Below, piece after piece: positions 16,655-26,269 of a stretch of 64,000 nucleotides of DNA. Position 1 is the stretch's first letter, and every line of letters starts with the position of its first letter. The notes beneath the pieces were generated by a model, which saw only the letters and a list, made by a program, of their open reading frames with translations, had not been told where the DNA came from and searched no databases. Position numbers and translations under genes: made by a program. This DNA comes from Paraburkholderia sp. LEh10 (GTDB taxonomy: Bacteria; Pseudomonadota; Gammaproteobacteria; Burkholderiales; Burkholderiaceae): the NCBI RefSeq assembly GCF_017814945.1, contig NZ_JAGIPX010000017.1:62001-126000 (forward strand), read 5' to 3'.

Positions 16655-17914
16655 TTAGCCGCGGCGCTCCAGCACGGCGGCGAAGAAGCCGTCCGTCGCG
16701 TGACGGTGCGGCCATAGCGACAGAAAGTCACCCATTTCCAGCTCGATCCGCTGTTCGGCGAGCACGTCGCGCGCGGGCACGAGTTCGAAATCCGGGTGAT
16801 CGGCGAGAAACTGTTGCACGACGCCTTCGTTTTCCGCGTCGAGGATACTGCAAGTCGCGTACACGAGGCGGCCGCCCTTCTTCACGAGGCGCGCTGCGCT
16901 CGTCAGGATGGACTGTTGCTTCGGCGTCAGCTCCGCGATCGACTCCGGCGACTGCCGCCACTTCAGATCAGGATTGCGGCGCAGCGTGCCAAGGCCGCTG
17001 CAGGGCGCATCGACCAGCACGCGGTCGATCTTGCCCGCAAGACGCTTGATCTTCGCGTCGTGCTCGCTGTCGATCAGCACCGGGTTCACGTTCGACAGGC
17101 CGCTGCGCGCGAGGCGCGGCTTGAGCTTGGCGAGGCGCCGGTCGGAGACGTCGAACGCGTAGAGACGGCCCGTCGAGCGCATCATCGCGCCGAGCGCCAG
17201 TGTCTTGCCGCCCGCGCCCGCGCAGAAGTCGACGACCATCTCGCCGCGCTTGGGCGCCACCAGCGCGCACAACAGCTGGCTGCCTTCGTCCTGCACTTCG
17301 AGCCAGCCGCTCTGGAATGCGTCGAGCTTCGTCAGCGGCGGCTTGCCGACCACGCGCACGCCGAGCGGCGCATACGGCGTCGCGCCCGCCTCGATGCCCG
17401 CCTTCGATAGCGCGCCCAGCACTTCGTCACGATTCGCCTTGATCGGATTCGTGCGCAGATCCAGCGGTGCCGGATAGTTCAGCGCGGCGGCCAGATGCGC
17501 GAGCTCTTCACCTTCGAAACGCTTGCCGAGCGCCTGATAAATCCAGTCCGGCAGATTCATCCGAATGCGCAGCGGCAGGCTCTGTGGATCGATCTTCGAC
17601 ACGTGTTCGAGCCATGCGCCCTCCGCTTCCGACACGAACGGCTTCAGCGCCGTGCGGCCCGCCGTCTGCATCAGTCCGAGCAATGCTAGTCGTCGATTAG
17701 GACTGCCGGTGCCGCTTTCCGCGAGATGCGCAAACTCCATCCGGCGACGCAACACCGCGAACACGGCTTCCGCGATCACGCCGCGCTCGCCGTGACCGAG
17801 CTTCGGATGCGCACGGAAAAAGCGGCTGGTGGCGGCGTCGGCGGGGCCGGTGAAGGCGAGGACGTCAGCGAGCAGCGTCTCGGTTTGTCCGATCAAGAAT
17901 CCATGCAGTCTCAT
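16655..17914 (-). CDS. RsmB/NOP-family RNA (cytosine-5-)-methyltransferase
   Basis: S-adenosylmethionine-dependent m5C methyltransferase, 419 residues, probably acting on rRNA. The N-terminal 140 residues are a helical NusB-like or linker region. The catalytic domain has the SAM motif VVDFCAGAGGKTLALGA, the motif IV DAPCSGLGTLRRNP with one catalytic cysteine, and motif VI VYATCSILDAENE with the second cysteine. The substrate position (m5C967 of RsmB or another) cannot be read from sequence, and this genus usually has another RsmB, so no symbol is given. Its ATG overlaps the purN stop by four bases (ATGA). Confidence 0.9.
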   Translation of the reverse strand: MRLHGFLIGQTETLLADVLAFTGPADAATSRFFRAHPKLGHGERGVIAEAVFAVLRRRMEFAHLAESGTGSPNRRLALLGLMQTAGRTALKPFVSEAEGAWLEHVSKIDPQSLPLRIRMNLPDWIYQALGKRFEGEELAHLAAALNYPAPLDLRTNPIKANRDEVLGALSKAGIEAGATPYAPLGVRVVGKPPLTKLDAFQSGWLEVQDEGSQLLCALVAPKRGEMVVDFCAGAGGKTLALGAMMRSTGRLYAFDVSDRRLAKLKPRLARSGLSNVNPVLIDSEHDAKIKRLAGKIDRVLVDAPCSGLGTLRRNPDLKWRQSPESIAELTPKQQSILTSAARLVKKGGRLVYATCSILDAENEGVVQQFLADHPDFELVPARDVLAEQRIELEMGDFLSLWPHRHATDGFFAAVLERRG

Positions 17915-18576
17915 GCGCCCTCCCCGGCGGTGTTCTGGCTTGTTGTGTCAACGAAGAGCCACTGCGGCTCGGGCGGCGTCACCGTGACGCGCAGCCCGTC
18001 GAGCGCCAGACGCCCTTCAACGAACCAGCGCACCGCGCGCGGATAGATCACATGCTCGGTCCCGAGCACGCGTGCGGCGAGCGCCGCAGCATCGTCGCCG
18101 GCGAGCACGGGTACCGCGGACTGCAAGACGATCGGCCCGTGATCGAGCTGCGACGTGACGAAGTGCACCGACGCGCCATGCAGCCGCACGCCGGCGTCGA
18201 GCGCCTGCTGATGCGTCCTGAGGCCTGGAAAGCTCGGCAGCAGCGACGGATGCACGTTCATCATGCGCCCCGCATAATGGTCGACGAATCCGTCGGTCAG
18301 CACGCGCATGAAGCCCGCGAGCACCACGAGATCGGGTGCAAAGCCGTCGATTTCGCGCGCGAGCGCCGCATCGAACGTTTCGCGATCGGGAAACCGGCGG
18401 TGGTCGACGACCACCGTGGCAATGCCTTGCGACGCCGCGAACGCAAGGCCGGCGGCGTCAGGACGGTTGGCAATCACGGCGGCGACTCGCGCCGGCCAGC
18501 GTTCGCTCGCGCACGCGCGTACGATGGCTTCCATGTTGCTGCCCCGTCCGGAAATCAGAATGACGAGATTTTTCAT
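17911..18576 (-). CDS. purN: Phosphoribosylglycinamide formyltransferase
   Basis: Transfers a formyl group from 10-formyl-THF to GAR in purine synthesis. 221 residues, normal. The N-terminal ISGRGSNMEAIV binds phosphate; the catalytic region is MMNVHPSLLPSFPGLRTHQQ (Asn and His of the triad) and the aspartate lies in VTSQLDHGPIV. It is the first gene of purN - methyltransferase - possibly mscS, and is divergent from ribF across about 120 bases. Confidence 0.97.
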   Translation of the reverse strand: MKNLVILISGRGSNMEAIVRACASERWPARVAAVIANRPDAAGLAFAASQGIATVVVDHRRFPDRETFDAALAREIDGFAPDLVVLAGFMRVLTDGFVDHYAGRMMNVHPSLLPSFPGLRTHQQALDAGVRLHGASVHFVTSQLDHGPIVLQSAVPVLAGDDAAALAARVLGTEHVIYPRAVRWFVEGRLALDGLRVTVTPPEPQWLFVDTTSQNTAGEGA

Positions 18577-18641
18577 CCGCGGATTTTATCATTCGGCCAT
18601 GCCCGATCCGCGCGGCGGCGCCGTGTCCTGCACGGTGCGTT

Positions 18642-18647
18642 TATAAT
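18642..18647 (+). promoter_or_regulatory. -10 element for ribF
   Basis: A consensus TATAAT 48 bases upstream of the GTG start. No good -35 hexamer is visible at 16-18 bases (the region is CGGCGCCGTG-like), so the promoter may need an activator or be weak. Confidence 0.5.
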
Positions 18648-18694
18648 CGTTTGTTTTGCGGCATCCGGCCCGCTCAATCCTTTCGCCCGCTATC

Positions 18695-19687
18695 GTGAGA
18701 GTCTTCCGCGGTCTTCCCAATGCCGAGAGCCGTGCGCCCTGCGCACTGACGATCGGCAACTTCGACGGTGTCCACCGCGGACATCAGGCGTTGCTCGCCC
18801 GTGTCCGCGCCGCCGCCGACGCACGCGGCCTGCCCGTCTGCGTGATGACCTTCGAGCCGCACCCGCGCGAGTTCTTCAATCCCGCCGGCGCGCCGCCGCG
18901 CATCGCGATGCTGCGCGACAAGCTCGAAGCGCTGCGCATGAACGGCGTCGACCGCGTGGTCGTCGAGCACTTCAATCACACGTTCGCAAGCCAGTCGCCC
19001 GATACGTTCGTTCAGCGGATCATCGTCAACGGCCTGCATACGCGCTGGGTGATGATCGGCGACGACTTCCGCTACGGCGCAAAGCGCGCGGGCGATTTCG
19101 CGTCGCTGAAAGAGGCGGGCCAGCAATACGGCTTCGAAGTCGAACAGATGGCGACGGTCGCCGATCCGTCCGGCGCGCGCATTTCGAGTTCCGGCGTGCG
19201 CACGTCGCTGATCGCCGGCGACCTCGATGCGGCGCGCGCCGCGCTCGGCCGCGACTACTTGATCAGCGGCCACGTCGTCCACGGACTGAAACTCGGCCGC
19301 GACCTTGGTTTCCCCACGCTGAATCTCCCCATCGCGCACAAGCGTCCCGCGCTGTCGGGGATTTTCATCGTCCGCGTGCATGGCATCGAAGACAAGCCGC
19401 TGCCGGGCGTCGCGAGCCTCGGCTTGCGCCCGACCGTCGACGATTCCGGCCGCGTGCTGCTCGAAGTGCATCTGCTCGACTGGCATGGCGACGCGTACGG
19501 CAAGCTGGTGCGCGTCGAGTTTATGAAGAAGCTGCGCGACGAGGAGAAGTTCGTCGACCTCGAAACACTGACGGCCGCGATCGCGCGCGACGTCGCGCAC
19601 GCCCGCGCGTGGTTCGAGGCGATCGGCGACGTGCCGGGCAGCCGTTCCACGGGCTTCGCCAGATCGGCCACCGATCGAATTAGATGA
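18695..19687 (+). CDS. ribF: Bifunctional riboflavin kinase / FAD synthetase
   Basis: Makes FMN from riboflavin and then FAD from FMN. 330 residues if translation starts at the GTG that gives (M)RVFRGLPNAESRAPCA, the usual family N-terminus; a TTG 13 codons upstream is less likely. The nucleotidyltransferase domain has GNFDGVHRGHQALL, the FMN adenylation region IGDDFRYGAKRAGD and ISSSGVRTSL. The C-terminal kinase domain has LGRDLGFPTLNLP and the motif VASLGLRPTV. It is followed by ileS after 189 bases, the same order as in many proteobacteria (ribF-ileS-lspA). Confidence 0.96.
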   Translation: MRVFRGLPNAESRAPCALTIGNFDGVHRGHQALLARVRAAADARGLPVCVMTFEPHPREFFNPAGAPPRIAMLRDKLEALRMNGVDRVVVEHFNHTFASQSPDTFVQRIIVNGLHTRWVMIGDDFRYGAKRAGDFASLKEAGQQYGFEVEQMATVADPSGARISSSGVRTSLIAGDLDAARAALGRDYLISGHVVHGLKLGRDLGFPTLNLPIAHKRPALSGIFIVRVHGIEDKPLPGVASLGLRPTVDDSGRVLLEVHLLDWHGDAYGKLVRVEFMKKLRDEEKFVDLETLTAAIARDVAHARAWFEAIGDVPGSRSTGFARSATDRIR

Positions 19688-19876
19688 CGGCCGCGGTACG
19701 TGCGGTCCGCGAAGCGAAGCACGTACCATCCGCCGCGCATAGACAGGCGCTGCATGCGGGATCTGCAACGGCCCCGCGTCGTGCGCGACGCCGGGCGCAT
19801 CGCAAACGGCAGCGCCCGTCGTCACTCAGGTCTTCGCGCAGCCACGCCCTAACACCGTATTCACCGCCACTTCACC

Positions 19877-22714
19877 ATGAGCAACAAGAAAGCCGATTCG
19901 AAACCGCAGGCCCGCTATCCCGTCAACCTGCTGGACACGCCCTTCCCGATGCGCGGCGACCTGCCCAAGCGCGAGCCGCAATGGGTCAAGGACTGGCAGG
20001 AAAACAAGGTCTACGAGAAGATCCGCGCCGCCTCCCGCGGCCGCAAGAAATTCATCCTGCACGACGGCCCGCCGTATGCGAACGGCGACATCCACCTCGG
20101 CCATGCGGTGAACAAGATCCTGAAGGACATGATCGTCAAGGCCCGCAACATGGCGGGGTTCGACGCTGTCTACGTGCCGGGCTGGGACTGCCACGGCATG
20201 CCGATCGAAATCCAGATCGAAAAGCAGTTCGGCAAGTCGCTGCCCGCGGCCGAAGTGATGCAGAAGGCGCGTGCCTACGCGACGGAGCAGATCGACAAGC
20301 AGAAAGCCGGCTTCCGGCGTCTGGGCGTGCTCGGCGACTGGGACAATCCGTACCGGACGATGAACTTCGCGAACGAGGCGGGCGAAATCCGCGCGCTCGC
20401 GAAGATCATGGAAAAGGGCTACGTGTTCCGCGGCCTGAAGCCGGTGAACTGGTGTTTCGATTGCGGCTCGGCATTGGCGGAAGCGGAAGTCGAGTACAAG
20501 GACAAGACCGATCCGACCATCGACGTGATGTTCCCGATCGCGGAGCCAGACAAGACGGCGCAGGCGTTCGGCCTCGCGTCGCTGCCGCGCGACGAGGGCG
20601 GCATCGTGATCTGGACGACGACGCCGTGGACGATCCCCGCGAACCAGGCGCTGAACCTGCATCCGGAGATCGTCTATGCCCTCGTCGATACGCCGCGCGG
20701 CCTCCTGATCCTCGCCGAGGAGCGCGTCGAGGCCTGCCTGAAGTCGTATGGCGTCGACGGCAACGTAATCGCGACGACGCCCGGCGCGAAGCTCGTCAAC
20801 CTGCGCTTCAGTCATCCCCTCGCGTCCGCGCATCCGGGCTACAAGCGCACGTCGCCCGTCTATCTCGGCGACTACGTGACGACGGAAACGGGCACGGGCA
20901 TCGTGCACTCGTCCCCGGCGTACGGCGTCGAGGACTTCATTTCGTGCAAGACGCACGGCATGGCCGACTCTGACATCATCAACCCCGTGATGGGCGATGG
21001 CCGTTACATCGAATCGCTCGCGCTGTTCGGCGGCCTGTCGATCTGGGCGGCCAATCCGAAGATCGTCGAGGCGCTCGACGAGGCGGGCACGCTGCTGCGC
21101 ACCGAAAAATACCTGCACAGCTACATGCACTGCTGGCGCCACAAGACGCCGATCATCTATCGCGCCACCTCCCAGTGGTTCGCCGGCATGGACATCAAGC
21201 CGAACGACACGGACAAGACGCTGCGCGAAACCGCGCTCGAAGGCATCGAAGCGACGGCGTTCTATCCGTCGTGGGGCAAGCAGCGTCTCTTCGCGATGAT
21301 CGCGAACCGTCCCGACTGGACGCTGTCGCGCCAGCGTCAATGGGGCGTGCCGATGGCGTTCTTCGTGCACAAGGAAACGGGTGAGCTGCATCCGCGCACG
21401 CTGGAACTGCTCGAAGAAGTCGCGAAGCGCGTCGAAGTGTCGGGCATCGAGGCATGGCAGACGCTCGATCCGCGCGAGCTGATCGGCGACGACGCGAACA
21501 TGTACGTGAAGAACCGCGACACGCTCGACGTGTGGTTCGATTCGGGCACGACGCACTGGCACGTGCTGCGCGGCTCGCATAAGGACGAACTGCAATTCCC
21601 GGCCGATCTGTACCTGGAAGGCTCGGACCAGCATCGCGGCTGGTTCCATTCGTCGCTGCTGACGGCGTCGATGCTCGACGGCCGTCCGCCGTACAACGCG
21701 CTGCTCACGCACGGCTTCACCGTCGACGGCGAAGGCCGCAAGATGTCGAAGTCGCTCGGCAACGGGATCGATCCGCATGAGGTTGCGAACCGTCTGGGCG
21801 CGGAAATCATCCGTCTGTGGATCGCGTCGACGGATTACTCGGGCGAACTGGCGATCTCCGAAGAAATTCTGAAGCGCGTGACGGAGAGCTATCGACGCAT
21901 TCGTAACACGCTGCGCTTTCTGCTCGCGAACCTGTCGGACTTCGACTTCGAGCAGCACGCGCGCCCGGCCGGCGAATGGCTGGAGATCGACCGTTACGCA
22001 GTCGCGCTTACCGCCAACCTGCAAGCGGACATCCTGTCGCATTACGACAAGTACGAGTTCCATCCGGTCGTCGCGAAGCTGCAGACGTTCTGCTCGGAAG
22101 ACCTCGGCGGCTTCTACCTCGACGTGCTGAAGGATCGCCTGTACACGACCGCGCCGGATTCGAACGCGCGCCGTTCCGCGCAGACCGCGCTGTACCACAT
22201 CGCGCAAGGTCTGCTGCGCCTGATGGCGCCGTTCCTGTCGTTCACGGCCGAAGAAGCGTGGAAGGTGTTCCAGCCGCAAAGCGAGACGATCTACACCGAG
22301 ACGTATCATGTCTACCCGCAGGTGCCCGACGCATCCGCGCTGCTCGACAAGTGGACGCTGCTGCGCGCCGTCCGTAGCGACGTGACGAAGGCGCTCGAGG
22401 AAGCGCGCGTCGCGAACCAGATCGGCTCGTCGCTGCAGGCGGAAGTCGAGATCCGCGCGAGCGGCGCGCGTCACGATGCGCTCGCGAGCCTCGGCGGCGA
22501 CCTGAAGTTCGTGCTGATCACGTCGGGTGCGACAGTCGTGAAGGTCGACAGCGAAGCGGAAGAAGGCGTCGATGTGATCGCGTCGAAGTACCTCAAGTGC
22601 GAGCGCTGCTGGCACTATCGCAAGGAGGTCGGCGAAGACGCCGAGCACCCGACGCTGTGCGGCCGCTGCATCAGTAACCTGTTCGGCAACGGCGAAACGA
22701 GGAGCGCGGCATAA
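19877..22714 (+). CDS. ileS: Isoleucyl-tRNA synthetase
   Basis: Class I aminoacyl-tRNA synthetase, 945 residues. The HIGH-type motif is in YANGDIHLGHAVNKILKD (about residue 68), the editing CP1 domain carries TTTPWTIPANQ, and KMSKS occurs intact in GRKMSKSLGNGIDPHE. The C-terminal zinc-binding module is seen as CERCWHYR and LCGRCISNL. It ends with TAATG overlapping lspA, so the lipoprotein signal peptidase is translationally coupled. A very long antisense open frame is only codon-bias shadow. Confidence 0.98.
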   Translation: MSNKKADSKPQARYPVNLLDTPFPMRGDLPKREPQWVKDWQENKVYEKIRAASRGRKKFILHDGPPYANGDIHLGHAVNKILKDMIVKARNMAGFDAVYVPGWDCHGMPIEIQIEKQFGKSLPAAEVMQKARAYATEQIDKQKAGFRRLGVLGDWDNPYRTMNFANEAGEIRALAKIMEKGYVFRGLKPVNWCFDCGSALAEAEVEYKDKTDPTIDVMFPIAEPDKTAQAFGLASLPRDEGGIVIWTTTPWTIPANQALNLHPEIVYALVDTPRGLLILAEERVEACLKSYGVDGNVIATTPGAKLVNLRFSHPLASAHPGYKRTSPVYLGDYVTTETGTGIVHSSPAYGVEDFISCKTHGMADSDIINPVMGDGRYIESLALFGGLSIWAANPKIVEALDEAGTLLRTEKYLHSYMHCWRHKTPIIYRATSQWFAGMDIKPNDTDKTLRETALEGIEATAFYPSWGKQRLFAMIANRPDWTLSRQRQWGVPMAFFVHKETGELHPRTLELLEEVAKRVEVSGIEAWQTLDPRELIGDDANMYVKNRDTLDVWFDSGTTHWHVLRGSHKDELQFPADLYLEGSDQHRGWFHSSLLTASMLDGRPPYNALLTHGFTVDGEGRKMSKSLGNGIDPHEVANRLGAEIIRLWIASTDYSGELAISEEILKRVTESYRRIRNTLRFLLANLSDFDFEQHARPAGEWLEIDRYAVALTANLQADILSHYDKYEFHPVVAKLQTFCSEDLGGFYLDVLKDRLYTTAPDSNARRSAQTALYHIAQGLLRLMAPFLSFTAEEAWKVFQPQSETIYTETYHVYPQVPDASALLDKWTLLRAVRSDVTKALEEARVANQIGSSLQAEVEIRASGARHDALASLGGDLKFVLITSGATVVKVDSEAEEGVDVIASKYLKCERCWHYRKEVGEDAEHPTLCGRCISNLFGNGETRSAA

Positions 22715-23214
22715 TGTCCAGAACGCTGTCGAAACCGGCGGGCGGCTCGCTTGCGCCGTGGCTGGGCGTTGCCGTCATCGTTATCCTGTTCGACCAGTTG
22801 ACGAAGATCGCAGTGGCGAAGGTGTTCGCGTACGGCTCGTCGCATGCCGTCACGCCGTTTTTCAACCTCGTGCTCGTCTACAACCGCGGCGCCGCGTTCA
22901 GCTTCCTCGCCATGGCGGGCGGCTGGCAGCGCTGGGCGTTCACGGCGCTGGGCGTCGCGGCTGCGCTGCTGATCTGCTATCTGCTCAAGCGGCATGGCAA
23001 TCAGAAGCTGTTCTGCGCGGCGCTTGCGCTGATCATGGGCGGCGCGATCGGCAACGTGATCGACCGCCTGCTGTACGGCCATGTGATCGACTTCCTCGAT
23101 GTCCATGTCGGCACGTGGCACTGGCCGGCGTTCAACCTCGCGGACAGCGCGATCACGGTCGGCGCGGCGTTGCTGGTGTTCGACGAACTGCGGCGCGTGC
23201 GCGGCGCGCGCTGA
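22714..23214 (+). CDS. lspA: Lipoprotein signal peptidase (signal peptidase II)
   Basis: Inner-membrane aspartyl protease that cleaves prolipoprotein signal peptides. 166 residues with four hydrophobic helices. The conserved motifs are YNRGAAFSFLA, GAIGNVIDRLLYGHVIDFLD (first catalytic Asp) and FNLADSAITVG (second catalytic Asp). Its ATG shares one base with the ileS stop codon. Past the stop lies a GC-rich hairpin (23226-23260). Confidence 0.97.
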   Translation: MSRTLSKPAGGSLAPWLGVAVIVILFDQLTKIAVAKVFAYGSSHAVTPFFNLVLVYNRGAAFSFLAMAGGWQRWAFTALGVAAALLICYLLKRHGNQKLFCAALALIMGGAIGNVIDRLLYGHVIDFLDVHVGTWHWPAFNLADSAITVGAALLVFDELRRVRGAR

Positions 23215-23225
23215 CATAACAACAA

Positions 23226-23260
23226 GCCGTGTGCGGCGCATCGAAGGCCGCGCACACGGC
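23226..23260. other. GC-rich hairpin after lspA
   Basis: GCCGTGTGCGGC pairs with GCCGCGCACACGGC apart from a two-base bulge. There is no T run, so it is not a standard intrinsic terminator; it may stabilise the ileS-lspA mRNA 3' end or aid termination. Confidence 0.5.
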
Positions 23261-23368
23261 GCAGGCATCGCGGCCACCGCCGCGCCGCCCGCGCCAAAGC
23301 AGTCTTGCAGTACGAAGCCGGCACGCTTCACGGATGCGCCGGCCGCTACGTCTTGTCGGAGGCACCAG

Positions 23369-24580
23369 TTGGCCACAGAACTCGCCGGTAAACACATCGT
23401 TCTCGGCATGACAGGCGGAATCGCCTGCTACAAGATCGCTGAACTCACGCGCCTTCTGACGAAGGCGGGCGCAACCGTCCAGGTCGCGATGACGGACGCG
23501 GCGACGCAGTTCATCACACCTGTCACGATGCAGGCGCTCTCGGGCCGCCCTGTCTACACGAGCCAGTGGGACGCGCGCATTCCGAACAACATGCCGCATA
23601 TCGATCTGTCGCGCGAAGCCGACGCGATCGTGATCGCCCCCGCCTCCACCGACTTCCTCGCCAAGCTCGCGCACGGCCTGTGCGACGATCTGCTGTCCAC
23701 CCTATGCATCGCGCGTGACTGTCCGCTGCTCGTCGTGCCCGCGATGAACCGGCAAATGTGGATGAATCCCGCGACGCAGCGCAACGTCGCGCAGCTGCGC
23801 GCGGACGGCGTCGCGCTGCTCGGCCCGGATTCGGGCGCGCAGGCGTGCGGCGAAGTCGGCGATGGGCGGATGCTCGAACCGGAGGCCGTCTACGAAGCGA
23901 TCGCGTCGTTCTTCACGCCGAAGCTTCTGGCAGGCCGCCGCGTGCTGTTGACGGCAGGCCCGACGTTCGAGCCGATCGACCCCGTGCGCGGCATCACGAA
24001 CCGTTCGAGCGGCAAGATGGGCTTCGCGCTCGCGCGTGCGGCGCAACAGGCGGGCGCGGACGTCCATCTCGTCGCCGGCCCCGTGGGTCTGGAAACGCCG
24101 TGGGGCGTCTACCGCGAAGACGTGCAGACCGCGCAGCAGATGCACGATGCGGTGATGCGTGCGGTGCCCGACTACGATATCTTTATCGGCGTCGCAGCCG
24201 TCGCGGACTGGCGCGTCGACCATATCGCCGATCACAAGATCAAGAAGACGGCCGGACGCGCCGTGCCTTCGTTCTCGTTCGTCGAGAACCCGGACATTCT
24301 GGCTTGCGTCGCGAAGCTCCCGCATCCGCCGTACTGTGTCGGCTTTGCGGCGGAAAGCGGCGATCTCGACGTACACGGCGAAGAGAAGCGCAAGCGCAAG
24401 AACGTGCCGCTTCTGGTCGGCAACCTCGGCCCGCAGACGTTCGGGCTCGACGATAACGAAGTCGTGCTTTTCGAAGCCGCCGGCAACACGCGGCTTCCGC
24501 GCGCGGACAAGCAGACGCTCGCGCGCGCCCTGATCGCGGAAATCGCAAAGCGCCTGCCGGATGCGAGCCTGATCGGATGA
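23369..24580 (+). CDS. coaBC: Bifunctional phosphopantothenoylcysteine decarboxylase / phosphopantothenate-cysteine ligase
   Basis: Two consecutive steps of coenzyme A synthesis. The likely start is a TTG giving (M)ATELAGKHIVLGMTGG with GGAGG eight bases upstream; the longer open frame begins inside lspA and is rejected. This gives 403 residues. The CoaC flavoprotein domain (1-190) has MTGGIACYK, the active-site MPHIDLSREAD, and PAMNRQMW; the catalytic cysteine is in ACGEVGDGRM. The CoaB domain has LLTAGPTFEPIDPVRGITN, RSSGKMG and KIKK. It is 154 bases after lspA. Confidence 0.95.
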   Translation: MATELAGKHIVLGMTGGIACYKIAELTRLLTKAGATVQVAMTDAATQFITPVTMQALSGRPVYTSQWDARIPNNMPHIDLSREADAIVIAPASTDFLAKLAHGLCDDLLSTLCIARDCPLLVVPAMNRQMWMNPATQRNVAQLRADGVALLGPDSGAQACGEVGDGRMLEPEAVYEAIASFFTPKLLAGRRVLLTAGPTFEPIDPVRGITNRSSGKMGFALARAAQQAGADVHLVAGPVGLETPWGVYREDVQTAQQMHDAVMRAVPDYDIFIGVAAVADWRVDHIADHKIKKTAGRAVPSFSFVENPDILACVAKLPHPPYCVGFAAESGDLDVHGEEKRKRKNVPLLVGNLGPQTFGLDDNEVVLFEAAGNTRLPRADKQTLARALIAEIAKRLPDASLIG

Positions 24581-24654
24581 GCGCCGCATCGCTCGACGTC
24601 ATCGTGAATGGCCACGCTCGCATGCAATCCATCAGCTAACGCCATGGTGTTGTC

Positions 24655-25659
24655 ATGACCCTGCTCTCCGTGCTCGACCAGACGCCCGTGATCGACGGGC
24701 ATAAGGTGGCCGACGCGATCGCCGCGACGGTCGAACTCGCACAACTCGCCGACGATCTCGGCTATACGCGCTACTGGTGCGCCGAACATCACGGGCTTTA
24801 CGGCGTATCGAACCCGTGCCCGGAAGTGCTGCTCGCACACCTCGGCAGCGTGACCAAGCGCATCCGCATCGGCTCGGGCGGCATCATGCTGCCGTACTAC
24901 AGCCCATTCAAGGTCGCCGAGCAGTTCATGATGCTCGAGGCGCTGTTTCCAAACCGCGTGGACCTGGGCGTCGGACGCGCGCCGGGCGGCGACATGCGTA
25001 CCGCGCAGGCGGTCGCCGCGGGCGCATACAACCGCGGCGAGCAGTTCCCGCAGCAGGTCGCCGATCTCGTCGGGCTGATGGATGGCACGCTGCCGTCCGA
25101 TCATCTTGGCTATGGCGTGCTGCTCCAGCCGCAGATCGAAACGCGTCCGCAACTGTGGGTGCTCGGTTCCAGCGATTTCGGCGGCATGCTGGCCGCGCAA
25201 CTCGGCATTCGTTTCTCATTCGCGCATTTCATCAATGCGCACTTCGGGCACGCTGTCGCGCAAGCGTATCGCGAGCGCTTCAAGGCCGGTCATGAGCAGA
25301 AGCCTTATCTCGCCGCCGCCGTGTTCGTCATTTGCGCGGACACGGAGCGCGAAGCTGCCGACCTCGAAAAAGCCGTCGATCTGCGCCGCGTGCAGATGGC
25401 GTACGGCCTGAATGCGCCGATTCCTTCGATCGAACAGGGGCTCGCGCAGGAATATGGCGAACGCGAGGTGCTGATCATCGACCGGGAGAAGCCGCGCAGC
25501 ATCATCGGCACGCCGGAGTCCGTGGCCGAACGGCTGCGTGCTTTGCAGGAACAGTTCGAAGCAGACGAACTGATCGTGCTTACGGTCACGGGAAGCTATC
25601 GTGCGCGCTTGCGCTCGTACGAACTGCTGGCCGAAGCGTTCGAACTCGGCAAGCAATAA
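24655..25659 (+). CDS. Luciferase-like (LLM class) flavin-dependent oxidoreductase
   Basis: A 334-residue TIM-barrel protein of the bacterial luciferase-like superfamily, probably FMN- or F420-type in ancestry but FMN-using in this lineage. Recognisable segments are LSVLDQTPVIDG, RYWCAEHHGLYG, LLAHLGSVTKRIRIGSGGIMLPYYS and LGVGRAPGGD; the last is the typical group that NCBI-style annotation calls 'MsnO8 family' or YhbW-like. The substrate is unknown. It lies between coaBC and dut on the same strand with short gaps, probably a passenger in that transcript. Confidence 0.88.
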   Translation: MTLLSVLDQTPVIDGHKVADAIAATVELAQLADDLGYTRYWCAEHHGLYGVSNPCPEVLLAHLGSVTKRIRIGSGGIMLPYYSPFKVAEQFMMLEALFPNRVDLGVGRAPGGDMRTAQAVAAGAYNRGEQFPQQVADLVGLMDGTLPSDHLGYGVLLQPQIETRPQLWVLGSSDFGGMLAAQLGIRFSFAHFINAHFGHAVAQAYRERFKAGHEQKPYLAAAVFVICADTEREAADLEKAVDLRRVQMAYGLNAPIPSIEQGLAQEYGEREVLIIDREKPRSIIGTPESVAERLRALQEQFEADELIVLTVTGSYRARLRSYELLAEAFELGKQ

Positions 25660-25718
25660 CAGGCAATCAGGCGAAACGCGCCAGCACACGCCACCCTTTC
25701 AACCTCTCACCACACTGC

Positions 25719-26165
25719 ATGAAACTCGATCTGAAGATTCTCGACCCGCGCATGCGCGAACAACTCCCCGCCTACGCCACGACGGGCAGCGCGGGCCTCG
25801 ACCTGCGCGCGTGTCTCGACGCGCCGCTGAAGCTGGAGCCCGGTCAAACGGCGCTGGTGCCGACGGGCCTCGCGATCCATGTCGGCGATCCCGGCTATGC
25901 GGCGCTGATCCTGCCGCGCTCGGGCCTCGGTCACAAGCACGGCATCGTGCTCGGCAATCTGGTCGGCCTGATCGACTCCGACTATCAGGGCCAGCTGATG
26001 ATCTCGACGTGGAACCGTGGCACGACCACGTTCACGCTGAATCCGATGGAGCGGCTCGCGCAACTGGTGATCGTCCCCGTGGTGCAGGCGGAGTTCAATA
26101 TCGTCGACGATTTCGAAACGAGCGAGCGCGGCGAAGGCGGTTTCGGCAGCACGGGCAAGCACTGA
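25719..26165 (+). CDS. dut: Deoxyuridine 5'-triphosphate nucleotidohydrolase (dUTPase)
   Basis: Trimeric dUTPase, hydrolysing dUTP to dUMP and PPi. 148 residues from the ATG giving MKLDLKILDPRM. All five family motifs are visible: TTGSAGLDLRAC, LPRSGLGHKHG, GLIDSDYQGQL, ERLAQLVIVPV and the flexible C-terminal GEGGFGSTGKH. The coaBC-dut order is usual in proteobacteria; here the luciferase-like gene is inserted between them. A strong terminator shared with clpA follows. Confidence 0.98.
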   Translation: MKLDLKILDPRMREQLPAYATTGSAGLDLRACLDAPLKLEPGQTALVPTGLAIHVGDPGYAALILPRSGLGHKHGIVLGNLVGLIDSDYQGQLMISTWNRGTTTFTLNPMERLAQLVIVPVVQAEFNIVDDFETSERGEGGFGSTGKH

Positions 26166-26205
26166 GCCGTTGCTCAGTTTTTGCTGGACACGTTTGACGC
26201 GCGGC

Positions 26206-26242
26206 AAAAAAAACGGCGTGGGTTGTGAAACCCACGCCGTTT
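26206..26242. terminator. Bidirectional terminator between dut and clpA
   Basis: A perfect 14-bp stem (AAACGGCGTGGGTT and complement) with a four-base loop; eight A precede it and TTT follows, so it serves both convergent genes. Confidence 0.93.
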
Positions 26243-26269
26243 GCTTTTGCTTCGGATCTGTAAAGCCGC

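Noticed and set aside
19826..22648. 940-codon antisense frame opposite ileS
   Set aside because: Composition (Arg/Asp/Val/Ala) and lack of any domain are typical of the reverse strand of a GC-rich gene; ileS is certain.
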